Below, one piece after another: positions 15,467 to 24,886 of a DNA stretch of 64,000 nucleotides (its first letter is position 1; each line of letters starts with the position of its first letter). This DNA comes from an uncultured Roseburia sp. (GTDB taxonomy: Bacteria > Bacillota > Clostridia > Lachnospirales > Lachnospiraceae): the NCBI GenBank assembly GCA_934292805.1, contig CAKQXQ010000010.1, positions 1 through 64,000 of the forward strand, given 5' to 3'. The notes under the pieces are model-generated. The model had not been told where the DNA came from, did no database searches, and saw nothing but the letters and a program-made list of their open reading frames with translations. Both the position numbers and the translations under genes were made by a program.

Positions 15467-16375
15467 TTAAAATTCACCGACCATCTTTACTTCCGGCTCC
15501 AATGCCACGCCAAACTGTTTCTCTACCTCTTCTGAAACATCCTGCATGAGCTGGCAGATATCTGCTGCGGTTGCATTGTCTTTGTTGATCACAAAGCCAC
15601 AGTGTTTCTCAGAAACCTGTGCTCCACCAACCTGATACCCCTTAAGACCGGCATCCATGATCAGCTTTCCTGCAAAGTAACCCTCCGGTCTCTTGAAAGT
15701 ACTTCCGGCACTTGGATACTGCAATGGCTGTTTTTCTATTCTTTTTTCATTCAGTTCTTTCATCTGCTCCCGGATTTTTTCCTCTTCTCCCGGATGAAGC
15801 TTTAAAACAACTGATTTTACGATGTATTCCTTTTGAGGAATACAGCTATGGCGATAGGAAAGCTCCAGTTCTTCACAGGAAAGCTCCGATTCGTCTCCAT
15901 CACGATCTAAAACAGTGACTTTCTCTATGATGTCTTTCATCTCGCCGCCATACGCTCCCGCATTCATCACAACCGCTCCGCCGACAGTACCCGGAATCCC
16001 TGCTGCAAATTCCATACCGGACAATCCAGACGATGCTGCCGTGTTTGCGATCTTAGAAAGCATGGCTCCTGCCTGTGCCACGATCCGATCTTTTTCTACC
16101 CGGATGTCTTCCATGCCGCCGGATGTCTCAATAACGACTCCACGAATTCCCCGGTCTGCAACAAGCAGATTGCTTCCATTTCCAAGAATAAAATATGGCA
16201 CTTCTTCCTTCCGGCACAGCTTTATGATCTGCGGAAGTGCTTCTTCGTCCGGACGGACCAGCACATCGGCCGGTCCCCCCACACGAAATGTTGTATGTTT
16301 TTTCATAGGCTCCCGGATAAATATCCGGGATTTGTCTGTTAATTCTTCAAGCTCTGCTAAAAACTGCTCTTTCAT
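15467..16375 (-). CDS. murB: UDP-N-acetylenolpyruvoylglucosamine reductase
   Basis: This 302-residue FAD/NADPH enzyme reduces enolpyruvyl-UDP-GlcNAc to UDP-MurNAc in peptidoglycan precursor synthesis (cytosol). FAD-binding segments are TFRVGGPADVLVRP, ILGNGSNLLV, AGIPGTVGGAVVMNAGAYGGE and SYRHSC. The catalytic Ser lies in PSAGSTFKRPEG, and the C-terminal Glu in LEPEVKMVG. The lack of a ~50-residue insert marks a type II MurB, typical of Firmicutes. It starts 9 nt past the stop codon of the M18 peptidase gene, and rapZ follows it. Confidence 0.96.
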   Translation of the reverse strand: MKEQFLAELEELTDKSRIFIREPMKKHTTFRVGGPADVLVRPDEEALPQIIKLCRKEEVPYFILGNGSNLLVADRGIRGVVIETSGGMEDIRVEKDRIVAQAGAMLSKIANTAASSGLSGMEFAAGIPGTVGGAVVMNAGAYGGEMKDIIEKVTVLDRDGDESELSCEELELSYRHSCIPQKEYIVKSVVLKLHPGEEEKIREQMKELNEKRIEKQPLQYPSAGSTFKRPEGYFAGKLIMDAGLKGYQVGGAQVSEKHCGFVINKDNATAADICQLMQDVSEEVEKQFGVALEPEVKMVGEF

Positions 16376-16384
16376 CCATCATCC

Positions 16385-17776
16385 CTATGCTTCCTTTAAG
16401 AATGCAATATAGCCTCTGTATGCTTCATACAGATCCACTTTGCTGATGATCTCCCATGGTGCATGCATATTGAGAACCGGTACACCACTGTCGATTACAT
16501 TCATACCGTAATTTGCAAGGATATAAGCGATTGTTCCGCCGCCTCCCTGATCTACCTTACCAAGCTCTGCTGTCTGGAAAGAAACGTTATTTCCATCCAT
16601 GATGTTTCTCAGCTTACCGATATACTCTGCGTTTGCGTCGTTGGAACCGCTTTTTCCTCTTGCTCCGGTATATTTATTGAATACAAGTCCTTTTCCAAAG
16701 TATGCCGTGTTACGTTTTGTCATTACTCCCGGGAAGTTCGGATCAAATGCTGCTGATACGTCTGAAGAAAGAACCTTGGAATTCTTCAGTGCTCTTCTTA
16801 ATTTCAGTTCAGAATATTCTCCTGTCGCATTCATCACCTCTGCTACGGTATTCTCAAAGAATCTGGATTCCATACCGCTGGCTCCGACACTTCCGATCTC
16901 CTCTTTATCTACAAGAAGACATACGCTTGTTACTTCCGGTGCATCTTCTACGAGCATTGCTTCAAAAGAAGGATAAGCACATACTCTGTCGTCGTGTCCA
17001 TATCCCATGATCATGCTGCGGTCTAAACCATAATCTCTTGCTTCTCCTGCAGGAACAACTTCGATCTCTGCGGAAAGGAAGTCTTCTTCCTCAATACCAT
17101 ACTCTGCAGAAAGCATCTTCATGATGTTAGCTTTTACTTTTTCTTTTGCTTTCTCATCTTCGGATGCTTCCGGAATGCTTCCGATCAGAAGATCCAGATT
17201 TTCTCCCTCGATCACTTCGGAAGCTTTCTTCGACATCTGGTCTCCTGACAGGTGGATCAGAAGATCACTTACTCCGAATACCGGATCTCCCGGTTTATCT
17301 CCGATACTTACCTTCACTACACTTCCATCTTTCTTTGCGATCACACCGTGTAATGCAAGTGGAAGTGTTACCCACTGATACTTCTTGATACCACCATAGT
17401 AGTGTGTATCTAACATTGCAAAATCAGAATCTTCATATAATGGATCCTGTTTCAGATCCATTCTTGGAGAGTCGATATGTGCTCCGAGGATGTTCATTCC
17501 TTTTTCCATGCTCTCTTTACCAATCACGAACATTGCCATGCCTTTACCCATGTTGTTCGCATATACTTTATCGCCAGCTTTGAGTGTGGTATTGGCTGCG
17601 ATCACATCTTCAAGATTTACAAATCCTGCTTTTTTTGCTTTCTCTTCAAAGTAATCTACACACTCACGTTCTGTCTTGCATTCAGAAATAAATCTGCGGT
17701 ATTCATCTGCAAATGAAAATACTTCCTCTCTTTTTTCTCCCTGTGGGTATTTTTCCCATGCAATTTTATTCTCCAT
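16385..17776 (-). CDS. M18 family aminopeptidase
   Basis: The 463-residue zinc aminopeptidase is probably cytosolic. Metal ligands sit in GAHIDSPRMDLK (His), GYGHDDRVCAY (Asp), VDKEEIGSVGASG (Glu pair) and NMHAPWEI (His). The length and motif order match clostridial aminopeptidase 1 (M18). It removes N-terminal residues from peptides, and substrate preference is unknown. The start has AGGAAAAG upstream. It lies in the hprK-to-whiA operon with 56 nt before it and 9 nt after it. Such peptidases are often found in this cluster in Lachnospiraceae, so the location is not a sign of transfer. Confidence 0.92.
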   Translation of the reverse strand: MENKIAWEKYPQGEKREEVFSFADEYRRFISECKTERECVDYFEEKAKKAGFVNLEDVIAANTTLKAGDKVYANNMGKGMAMFVIGKESMEKGMNILGAHIDSPRMDLKQDPLYEDSDFAMLDTHYYGGIKKYQWVTLPLALHGVIAKKDGSVVKVSIGDKPGDPVFGVSDLLIHLSGDQMSKKASEVIEGENLDLLIGSIPEASEDEKAKEKVKANIMKMLSAEYGIEEEDFLSAEIEVVPAGEARDYGLDRSMIMGYGHDDRVCAYPSFEAMLVEDAPEVTSVCLLVDKEEIGSVGASGMESRFFENTVAEVMNATGEYSELKLRRALKNSKVLSSDVSAAFDPNFPGVMTKRNTAYFGKGLVFNKYTGARGKSGSNDANAEYIGKLRNIMDGNNVSFQTAELGKVDQGGGGTIAYILANYGMNVIDSGVPVLNMHAPWEIISKVDLYEAYRGYIAFLKEA

Positions 17777-17832
17777 TGCTTTCTTTTCCTTTCATCTTTG
17801 TTTGTCTGTTCTGTTTTTTGTATTATAAAGCT

Positions 17833-18780
17833 TTAATCGTCGTCTCTGTCGCCTCGTGTGATATTTGCCTGAACTCTGCGGTATAATTCCTGTGCGGCAT
17901 TGTATCCCATCTTCTTCTGTCTGTGGTTAACGGCTGCTGTCTCACAGATAACCGCAAGATTACGTCCCGGACGGATTGGCAGCGAGTGGCAGGATACTTT
18001 GTTACCCAGGAATTCTGTATACTCATCTTCCATGCCGAGTCTGTCATACTCGTTTTCCTTCTTCCAGTCTTCCAGCTTGATAACCAGGTCAATGTTCTGT
18101 TTTTCTTTTACACACTCTACTCCGTAAAGTGCTTTTACATCGATAATACCGATACCACGCAATTCGATAAAGTATCTTGTGATATCCGGTGAAGTACCGA
18201 CTAATGTATGCTCATTGATCTTACGTATTTCAACAACATCATCTGTTACCAGACGGTGACCTCTTCTTACAAGCTCCAATGCGGCTTCGCTCTTACCGAT
18301 TCCGCTTTCACCCATGATCAGCAATCCTTCACCATAGACATCGACCAATACACCATGGATTGAGATACATGGTGCAAGCTGTTCACTGAGACAGAAAATC
18401 AATTCTGCCATAAACTGGGAAGTGCTTCGTTTTGTTCCGAATACCGGAACCTGATTTTCCATCGCGGTTCTTAACAATGCTTCATCCGGCTGGATATCCC
18501 TGCAGAAGATGATGCATGGAATATCATAAGATGTGAACTTTTTTAAAACCTCTTCCTTTTTTGCTGAGTCCATCTTCTTAAGATATGCATATTCTACATT
18601 TCCGATGATCTGGACTCTCGACTGTTCAAAATGCTCAAAGAATCCGCCGAGCTGTACTGCCGGACGGTTCACATCACTGACTTTTATACGGTGTCCTTCC
18701 AGATCCATATCCGGAAGAAAATTGTAAAGATCCATCAGCTTTGCAACTTTTTTAACACTTACGCCATTACTTCCATTCAT
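17833..18780 (-). CDS. hprK: HPr kinase/phosphorylase
   Basis: The 315-residue enzyme phosphorylates and dephosphorylates Ser46 of HPr, the switch for carbon catabolite control. His142 (SIHGV), the P-loop GESGIGKS (157-164), Asp180-Asp181 and the HprK signature IELRGIGIIDV (about 205-215) are all present. The N-terminal ~130 residues form the variable Mur-like domain. The length is typical. It lies downstream of uvrC with a 113-nt gap and leads the cluster hprK-M18 peptidase-murB-rapZ-whiA. The neighbouring glycolytic gene fba and the glucokinase at 46088 are consistent with a PTS-regulated sugar economy. Confidence 0.96.
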   Translation of the reverse strand: MNGSNGVSVKKVAKLMDLYNFLPDMDLEGHRIKVSDVNRPAVQLGGFFEHFEQSRVQIIGNVEYAYLKKMDSAKKEEVLKKFTSYDIPCIIFCRDIQPDEALLRTAMENQVPVFGTKRSTSQFMAELIFCLSEQLAPCISIHGVLVDVYGEGLLIMGESGIGKSEAALELVRRGHRLVTDDVVEIRKINEHTLVGTSPDITRYFIELRGIGIIDVKALYGVECVKEKQNIDLVIKLEDWKKENEYDRLGMEDEYTEFLGNKVSCHSLPIRPGRNLAVICETAAVNHRQKKMGYNAAQELYRRVQANITRGDRDDD

Positions 18781-18893
18781 AACGCTTTTCTCCTTTACAC
18801 CTGAGGATTTTCATGTATGCCTGTCCAAAAATAAGGCACAAAAAACTATTTTTACTATATCATAAAATGTGTTCTGCTTCAACAGATGAGGCA

Positions 18894-20765
18894 TTAAGAA
18901 TCATCTTTTGCATGGAAGAATCCATAGACTGCTTCCGCAGCCTTTTCATTCATGCTTTCTGTTTCTGCAAGATCTCTTTCGTCCGCCTGCCTGATCGCAT
19001 CCAGAGACTGGTATTTCTTCATCAGTGCTTTCCTTCTCGAAGGTCCGATTCCCGGAATATCATCTAAAACGGAATGTACCTGTTCTTTGCTTCGAAGTGA
19101 TCTGTGATATTCGATCGCAAAACGGTGTGCCTCATCCTGTATCCTCGTGATCAGCTTAAACCCTTCACTTCCCCGGTCGATCGGGATCTCGATATTATTA
19201 TAGTATAACCCTCTGGTCCTATGGTTATCATCTTTTACCATACCACATACCGGAATATTTAAATGCAGCTCGTCTAACACCTTCAGGCAGATATTTACCT
19301 GACCCCGTCCACCATCCATCATGATCAGATCAGGAAACCGGTTAAAGCTTCCATATTCTGCATCGATCTCTTTTTCCTGAAGTTCTTCCTGTTCCTTCAT
19401 TCCATGCGTAAATCTTCTTGTCAGTACTTCATTCATGGAGGCATAATCATCCGGTCCTGTTACGGTGCGGAGTTTGAATTTGCGGTAATCACTCCTCTTT
19501 GGTCTGCCCTTTTCATAAACGATCATGGATCCTACTGTCTCAAATCCATTGATGTTGGAAATATCAAACGCTTCTACACGACTAAGTCCCGGCAGATCGA
19601 GCCACTCTGCAATTTCTTTCATTGCACCGATCGTACGCCCTTCTTCCCGCTTGATCTTCTCCCTGTCCTGAGATAATACGAGTTCGGCGTTCTTCTGTGC
19701 CAGTTCCACAAGCTTTTCTTTCATTCCCTTTTGTGGAATCCGGATATAAACCCTGCCCCCACGCTTTCCTGACAGCCATTCAGCCAGTATCTCATGGTCT
19801 TCCACTTCCTCCGGGAGCATGATCTCCCTCGGGATAAATGGTGTTCCGGAGTAAAACTGTTTGATAAAAGTAGTGAGTATCTGGCTTTTGTCTTCCTCAC
19901 TTCCAACTTTCACATAGAAATGATCTCTTCCGATCAGCTTTCCGTCTCTTATAAAAAAAACCTGCACCACTGCATCCCTGTCATCTGACGCGAGTGCGAT
20001 AATATCCTTGTCTTCGCCGTCATTGTGCGTAATCTTCTGTTTCTGTGCGATCTGCTTTACACTATTTAACAGATCTCTGTATTCGATCGCCTTTTCGAAT
20101 TCCATTTCATCCGAGGCCTTCATCATCTTCTCCTGAAGTGATTTTAAAATCGGAGCGTAATTTCCATTCAGAAATTCTATCGCCTGTTCTACCCGCTCTC
20201 TGTATTCCTCTTTACTGATGTAACCCTGACATGGTGCATTACACTGGTGGATATGATAATTCAGGCAGGGGCGGTCTTTTCCTGTATCTCTCGGCAAATT
20301 TCTGTTGCAGGTGCGCAGCTGATACAATTTATTGATCAGTTCGATCGTATCTTTCACAGCTCCGGCACTGGTATATGGTCCAAAATAACGAGATCTGTCC
20401 TTCTTCTGCTGCCTGGAGAAAAGTACTCTCGGAAAATCCTCTCCGACTGTCACCCTGATATATGGATATGTCTTATCATCCCTTAGCATGGTATTGTATT
20501 TGGGACGATGCTCCTTAATAAGGTTACATTCTAAAACAAGTGCCTCCAGTTCAGAATCCGTGATAATGTACTCAAATCTTGCAATCTGTTTTACCATCTG
20601 TGCTTTTTTGATTCCCTCATCATGGCTTGCCTGAAAATACTGGTGCACCCGTTTTCTTAAGCTGACCGCTTTGCCAATATAGATAATCGCATCGCGGCTG
20701 TCATGCATTATGTAAACTCCCGGCTGATCCGGGAGTTTTTTTAATTCTTCTGCAATATCAAACAT
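18894..20765 (-). CDS. uvrC: Excinuclease ABC subunit C
   Basis: The 623-residue nuclease makes the dual incision in nucleotide excision repair with UvrAB. The GIY-YIG domain starts at LPDQPGVYIMHD and continues with IIYIGKA. The UVR motif (MEFEKAIEYRDLLNSV) is near 205-225. The RNase H-like C-terminal nuclease includes EAFDISN and DLIMMDGGRGQ, and the tandem helix-hairpin-helix contains IPGIGPSRRKALMKKY. I chose the ATG at 20765 because it overlaps the ftsH stop codon (CATGTTTGA), has AGGATG upstream and gives the usual length. A frame open to 20807 would add 14 untypical residues. It is translationally coupled to ftsH. Confidence 0.95.
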   Translation of the reverse strand: MFDIAEELKKLPDQPGVYIMHDSRDAIIYIGKAVSLRKRVHQYFQASHDEGIKKAQMVKQIARFEYIITDSELEALVLECNLIKEHRPKYNTMLRDDKTYPYIRVTVGEDFPRVLFSRQQKKDRSRYFGPYTSAGAVKDTIELINKLYQLRTCNRNLPRDTGKDRPCLNYHIHQCNAPCQGYISKEEYRERVEQAIEFLNGNYAPILKSLQEKMMKASDEMEFEKAIEYRDLLNSVKQIAQKQKITHNDGEDKDIIALASDDRDAVVQVFFIRDGKLIGRDHFYVKVGSEEDKSQILTTFIKQFYSGTPFIPREIMLPEEVEDHEILAEWLSGKRGGRVYIRIPQKGMKEKLVELAQKNAELVLSQDREKIKREEGRTIGAMKEIAEWLDLPGLSRVEAFDISNINGFETVGSMIVYEKGRPKRSDYRKFKLRTVTGPDDYASMNEVLTRRFTHGMKEQEELQEKEIDAEYGSFNRFPDLIMMDGGRGQVNICLKVLDELHLNIPVCGMVKDDNHRTRGLYYNNIEIPIDRGSEGFKLITRIQDEAHRFAIEYHRSLRSKEQVHSVLDDIPGIGPSRRKALMKKYQSLDAIRQADERDLAETESMNEKAAEAVYGFFHAKDDS

Positions 20766-22833
20766 GATCTGTATCATCCTGACTGATTTTATTCTGGCTG
20801 TCCTCACGTTCAGCTTCCATCGCCTGTTCCATAAAGCTCTTCTTTTCGTTCTCGCCTTCCGGTTCCGGAATTCCCTTGATCTCGCGGAAAATCTTCATGA
20901 ATTCTTTTCCGGTGATCGTCTCATGTTCATATAAGTACTCTGAAATACGATCCAGAGCTTCTCTGTTCTCTGTCAGCAGACGGACTGCCTCATCATAACA
21001 GCTGTTAATGATTGAAAGCACTTCTCCGTCGATCTGTGCTGCTGTATCTTCTCCGCAGATCAGTCCTGCCCTGCCATCCAGATACTGATTCTCTGTTGTT
21101 GCAAGACACATCATTCCAAACTTATCGGACATACCAAACTGTGTTACCATTGCTCTTGCGATCGATGTCGCATTCTCGATGTCATTCGCAGCACCGCTTG
21201 TCGCAGAAGAGAATACAATCATCTCTGCCGCTCTTCCTGCCATATAAGTTGTGATCTTCGCAAGAAGTTCATCTTTGGTCTGAAGGAACTTCTCCTCTTC
21301 CGGAGTCTGAAGCGTATAACCAAGTGCACCCATCGTTCTAGGCACGATCGTGATCTTCTGTACCGGCTCTGTATTCTTCTGAAGTGCTGTTACGATCGCA
21401 TGACCGACTTCGTGGTAAGATACGATCTTACGCTCTTTCTCGCTCATAACACGGTCTTTTTTCTCTTTGCCACCAACTGCAACCAGTTCGAAAGCCTCAA
21501 ATAAATCTGCCTGATTTACATACTTTCTTCCTTTCTTGACAGCATTAATCGCAGCCTCATTGATCATATTGGCAAGATCTGAACCGACAAGACCTGCTGT
21601 TGCAAGTGCAAGTGCCTCCAGATCAACTGTCTGATCCATAAGTACATCTTTGGAGTGAACCTTTAATGTATCCAGTCTTCCCTTAAGATCTGGCTTGTCT
21701 ACAATAATACGACGGTCAAATCGTCCCGGACGGAGTAATGCTTTATCAAGGACTTCCGGTCTGTTCGTCGCTGCAAGGATCAAAAGACCCTTGGATGTAT
21801 CAAAACCATCCATCTCGGCAAGCAGCTGGTTCAATGTCTGCTCGCGTTCATCATTGCCACCGCCGAAACGGGAATCACGGCTTTTACCAATGGCATCGAT
21901 CTCATCAATGAAAATAATACAAGGTGCCTGCTTCTGTGCCTCTTTGAAAAGATCACGTACACGGGATGCTCCGACACCAACGAACATCTCCACAAAGTCA
22001 GAACCTGCCAGTGAGAAGAATGGAACTCCTGCCTCTCCTGCAACTGCCTTGGCAAGCAATGTCTTACCTGTTCCCGGAGGTCCTACTAACAGTGCTCCTT
22101 TCGGCAGCTTCGCTCCGATTTCACGATATTTTTTCGGATTATGAAGGAAATCCACTACTTCCTGCAGGGACTCCTTGGCTTCATCCTGTCCCGCAACATC
22201 CTTAAATGTAACGCCTGTCGACTTCTCAACATAGACCTTGGCATTGCTCTTGCCGACGCCCATTGCACCGCCGCCCATCCGTTTCATTAAAAATCCCATC
22301 AGAACCCAAAGTAATACTAATGGAAGTAAAATACTTAAAATATTGTAGATCCAGGTCGATGTATTATCCGGGATCACCCTTGATATCTCGATTCCCTTAT
22401 CCTTCAGCAGAGGGAGCAGCTCCGGATCATCCAGACGTCCGCAATAATATGTGATCTGCTGCTGGAAATACTGGTTCTTCGACTTCTCGCTCACCGGTGT
22501 GATGTTAATCTGATAAGAATCAAATTGTACTGACTCCACCTTGTCATCTTCCACCATCTGCAGAAATTCTGAATATGTGATCTCTGATGTACTCATGGAA
22601 GCATATCTTGTCATCACCACATTCATGATAAAAAGTGCTATCAGTGACACCAGTACGAATATCATGATCGTCAGACCATTCCGGTTGTTCTTGTTATTAT
22701 CGTTGTTATTACCACCGTTATTGCCGTTGCCGCCCTGGTTATTGCCACCATAATTGCCACCATCGTAGCCGCCGCCATAGCCGCCACCGCCATACTCGCT
22801 CTTTTTGTGTTCAAAACTGTTCTCGTTATCCAT
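20758..22833 (-). CDS. ftsH: ATP-dependent zinc metalloprotease FtsH
   Basis: The 691-residue membrane-anchored AAA+ protease degrades damaged or regulatory membrane and cytosolic proteins. Two membrane helices (about 54-72 and 162-182) bracket a small extracytoplasmic domain. Walker A is GPPGTGKT (251-258), Walker B IIFIDEIDAIG, the pore loop MFVGVGA, and the zinc site HEVGH (474-478). The first ~50 residues are unusual: a low-complexity stretch of Gly and Asn with a few Tyr (GGGGYGGGYDGG and N-rich repeats) before the first helix. The family usually starts almost directly with the helix. It has a strong promoter at 22897-22925 and is divergent from pyrG. Confidence 0.97.
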   Translation of the reverse strand: MDNENSFEHKKSEYGGGGYGGGYDGGNYGGNNQGGNGNNGGNNNDNNKNNRNGLTIMIFVLVSLIALFIMNVVMTRYASMSTSEITYSEFLQMVEDDKVESVQFDSYQINITPVSEKSKNQYFQQQITYYCGRLDDPELLPLLKDKGIEISRVIPDNTSTWIYNILSILLPLVLLWVLMGFLMKRMGGGAMGVGKSNAKVYVEKSTGVTFKDVAGQDEAKESLQEVVDFLHNPKKYREIGAKLPKGALLVGPPGTGKTLLAKAVAGEAGVPFFSLAGSDFVEMFVGVGASRVRDLFKEAQKQAPCIIFIDEIDAIGKSRDSRFGGGNDEREQTLNQLLAEMDGFDTSKGLLILAATNRPEVLDKALLRPGRFDRRIIVDKPDLKGRLDTLKVHSKDVLMDQTVDLEALALATAGLVGSDLANMINEAAINAVKKGRKYVNQADLFEAFELVAVGGKEKKDRVMSEKERKIVSYHEVGHAIVTALQKNTEPVQKITIVPRTMGALGYTLQTPEEEKFLQTKDELLAKITTYMAGRAAEMIVFSSATSGAANDIENATSIARAMVTQFGMSDKFGMMCLATTENQYLDGRAGLICGEDTAAQIDGEVLSIINSCYDEAVRLLTENREALDRISEYLYEHETITGKEFMKIFREIKGIPEPEGENEKKSFMEQAMEAEREDSQNKISQDDTDHV

Positions 22834-22896
22834 TATCTATCCTTTCCACAGCCTTATAAGCCGGACTTCTCTTTTTGAATTTTGAAATTCTTCTTT

Positions 22897-22925
22897 ATTA
22901 TATTGAAATTGGTTTGCAAAAGCAA
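22897..22925 (-). promoter_or_regulatory. Promoter of ftsH
   Basis: Minus strand TTGCTT (22920-22925), a 17-nt spacer and a perfect TATAAT (22897-22902), about 64 nt from the start codon. Confidence 0.75.
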
Positions 22926-23008
22926 TAGATTGTTCGTGAAGTTTCCTTGTATTTTCTAAAGATTTTATAAATTATGGAAATTTTTTTATGGATTTCACGA
23001 CAACATAG

Positions 23009-23017
23009 TGGTATACT
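23009..23017 (+). promoter_or_regulatory. Extended -10 promoter of pyrG
   Basis: Plus strand TGGTATACT lies about 105 nt before the pyrG ATG. A -35 is not obvious. The leader contains a weak AATAG/CTATT hairpin and GAGGAGG before the start codon. Confidence 0.45.
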
Positions 23018-23122
23018 GTTTCAGTTAAAAAAATACGTAATAGTCCTGATAACCTATTGCGGATGTATAACTAAAGGGATTCTAGTAACTAATTTAATTC
23101 TACATTTTGAGGAGGAAACCTT

Positions 23123-24733
23123 ATGCCAGTAAAATATGTCTTTGTCACCGGAGGTGTTGTATCCGGTCTTGGTAAAGGTATCACTGCCGCTTCACTCGGA
23201 AGACTGTTAAAGGCACGTGGCTACAAAGTTACCATGCAAAAATTTGACCCGTACATTAATATTGATCCAGGAACCATGAACCCAATACAGCATGGTGAAG
23301 TTTTCGTCACCGACGACGGAGCAGAAACGGATCTTGATCTTGGACACTATGAACGCTTTATTGATGAAAATTTAACTAAGAACTCGAATGTGACAACCGG
23401 AAAAGTCTACTGGTCTGTCCTTCAGAAAGAACGCCGTGGTGATTATGGCGGTGGTACCGTCCAGGTTATCCCACACATCACCAACGAGATCAAAAGCCGA
23501 TTTTATCGCAATTACACATCCGACGAAACCCATATCGCCATCATTGAAGTCGGCGGTACAGTTGGCGACATCGAAAGTCAGCCATTTTTAGAGGCAATCC
23601 GCCAGTTCCAGCACGAGGTTGGTCATGAAAATGCCATCCTTATTCACGTGACCCTTATTCCATATTTAAAAGCTTCCGGAGAACTGAAAACAAAACCTAC
23701 CCAGTCATCTGTAAAAGAGCTTCAGGGAATGGGAATCCAGCCTGATCTTATTGTATGTCGTTCTGAGCATGAACTGGATCAGAGCATTAAAGACAAAATT
23801 GCATTATTCTGTAATGTACCAAGCAGCCATGTCCTGCAGAATCTTGATGTTGATTACTTATACGAGGCACCGCTTGCAATGGAAAAAGAGAACCTTGCCA
23901 AGGTTGCCTGTGAAGCATTGCATCTGGATTGCCCGGAACCTGATTTAAAAGACTGGGAATCCATGGTAAATGCACTTCGTCATCCAAATAAAGAAGTAAC
24001 TGTAGCTCTTGTCGGAAAATATATCGCTTTACATGATGCTTACATCTCTGTTGTGGAAGCATTGAAGCACGGCGGTATTGCTGAGCATGCAACAGTCAAC
24101 ATTAAATGGATCGACTCTGAAGAACTCACACCATCCAATGTCGATGAATATCTCGGTGATGTTTCCGGTATTTTAGTACCTGGCGGCTTTGGTTCCCGTG
24201 GTGTGGAAGGTAAAATCCTTGCTGCACAGTATGCAAGAGAACACAAGGTTCCTTATCTTGGCCTCTGTCTCGGTATGCAGGTTGCAATTATTGAATTTGC
24301 AAGACACGTATGTGGATTCCATGATGCTCACAGTATTGAGCTTGATCCGAACACCACACATCCTGTTATTGACCTTATGCCGGATCAGAATGGAATAGAA
24401 GATATCGGTGGAACTTTAAGACTTGGCTCTTATCCTTGTGTTTTAGACAAGTCGTCCAAAGCTTATGAGTTATATGGTACAGAAACAATTACTGAGCGCC
24501 ATCGTCACCGCTATGAAGTGAACAATGACTTCCGTGCTGCACTTACTTCGCATGGCATGAAGCTTTGCGGTGTTTCCCCGGATGGACGTATTGTGGAAAT
24601 GATCGAAATTCCTGAACATCCTTGGTTTATCGCAACCCAGGCTCACCCTGAACTGAAATCCAGACCAAACAGACCGCATCCTTTATTCCACGGATTTGTC
24701 GAGGCAGCTATTAACTATCAGAAACAGAACTAA
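23123..24733 (+). CDS. pyrG: CTP synthase
   Basis: The 536-residue cytosolic enzyme aminates UTP to CTP with glutamine or ammonia. The N-terminal synthase domain opens with KYVFVTGGVVSGLGKGI (P-loop) and contains the YINIDPGTMNP and DLDLGHYERF segments. The C-terminal class I glutaminase has the oxyanion region GGFGSRG and the nucleophile Cys382 in LGLCLGMQ. The His-Glu pair lies in QAHPELKSRP. Length and order are standard. GAGGAGG precedes the ATG. It is one of the few plus-strand genes here and shares its 3' hairpin with the converging symporter gene. Confidence 0.97.
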   Translation: MPVKYVFVTGGVVSGLGKGITAASLGRLLKARGYKVTMQKFDPYINIDPGTMNPIQHGEVFVTDDGAETDLDLGHYERFIDENLTKNSNVTTGKVYWSVLQKERRGDYGGGTVQVIPHITNEIKSRFYRNYTSDETHIAIIEVGGTVGDIESQPFLEAIRQFQHEVGHENAILIHVTLIPYLKASGELKTKPTQSSVKELQGMGIQPDLIVCRSEHELDQSIKDKIALFCNVPSSHVLQNLDVDYLYEAPLAMEKENLAKVACEALHLDCPEPDLKDWESMVNALRHPNKEVTVALVGKYIALHDAYISVVEALKHGGIAEHATVNIKWIDSEELTPSNVDEYLGDVSGILVPGGFGSRGVEGKILAAQYAREHKVPYLGLCLGMQVAIIEFARHVCGFHDAHSIELDPNTTHPVIDLMPDQNGIEDIGGTLRLGSYPCVLDKSSKAYELYGTETITERHRHRYEVNNDFRAALTSHGMKLCGVSPDGRIVEMIEIPEHPWFIATQAHPELKSRPNRPHPLFHGFVEAAINYQKQN

Positions 24734-24780
24734 GATTTCAAAGCACAGTTCTATCATCAATCGCTGATTTATAGAATTTA

Positions 24781-24858
24781 AAAACCGGACAGTACTGTAT
24801 CGCATTTATTGTTTCAGAACAATTTTGCATCCTATACAGTACCGTCCGGTTTTTTTTG
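24781..24858. terminator. Bidirectional terminator between pyrG and the symporter gene
   Basis: The arms ACCGGACAGTACTGTAT and ATACAGTACCGTCCGGT pair with one mismatch around a ~33-nt interior. The plus strand continues with eight T residues, and A residues before the left arm give a T-tract on the minus strand. It serves convergent genes. Confidence 0.85.
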
Positions 24859-24886
24859 ATATTCCTTCTTTATACCTGTTATCTGA

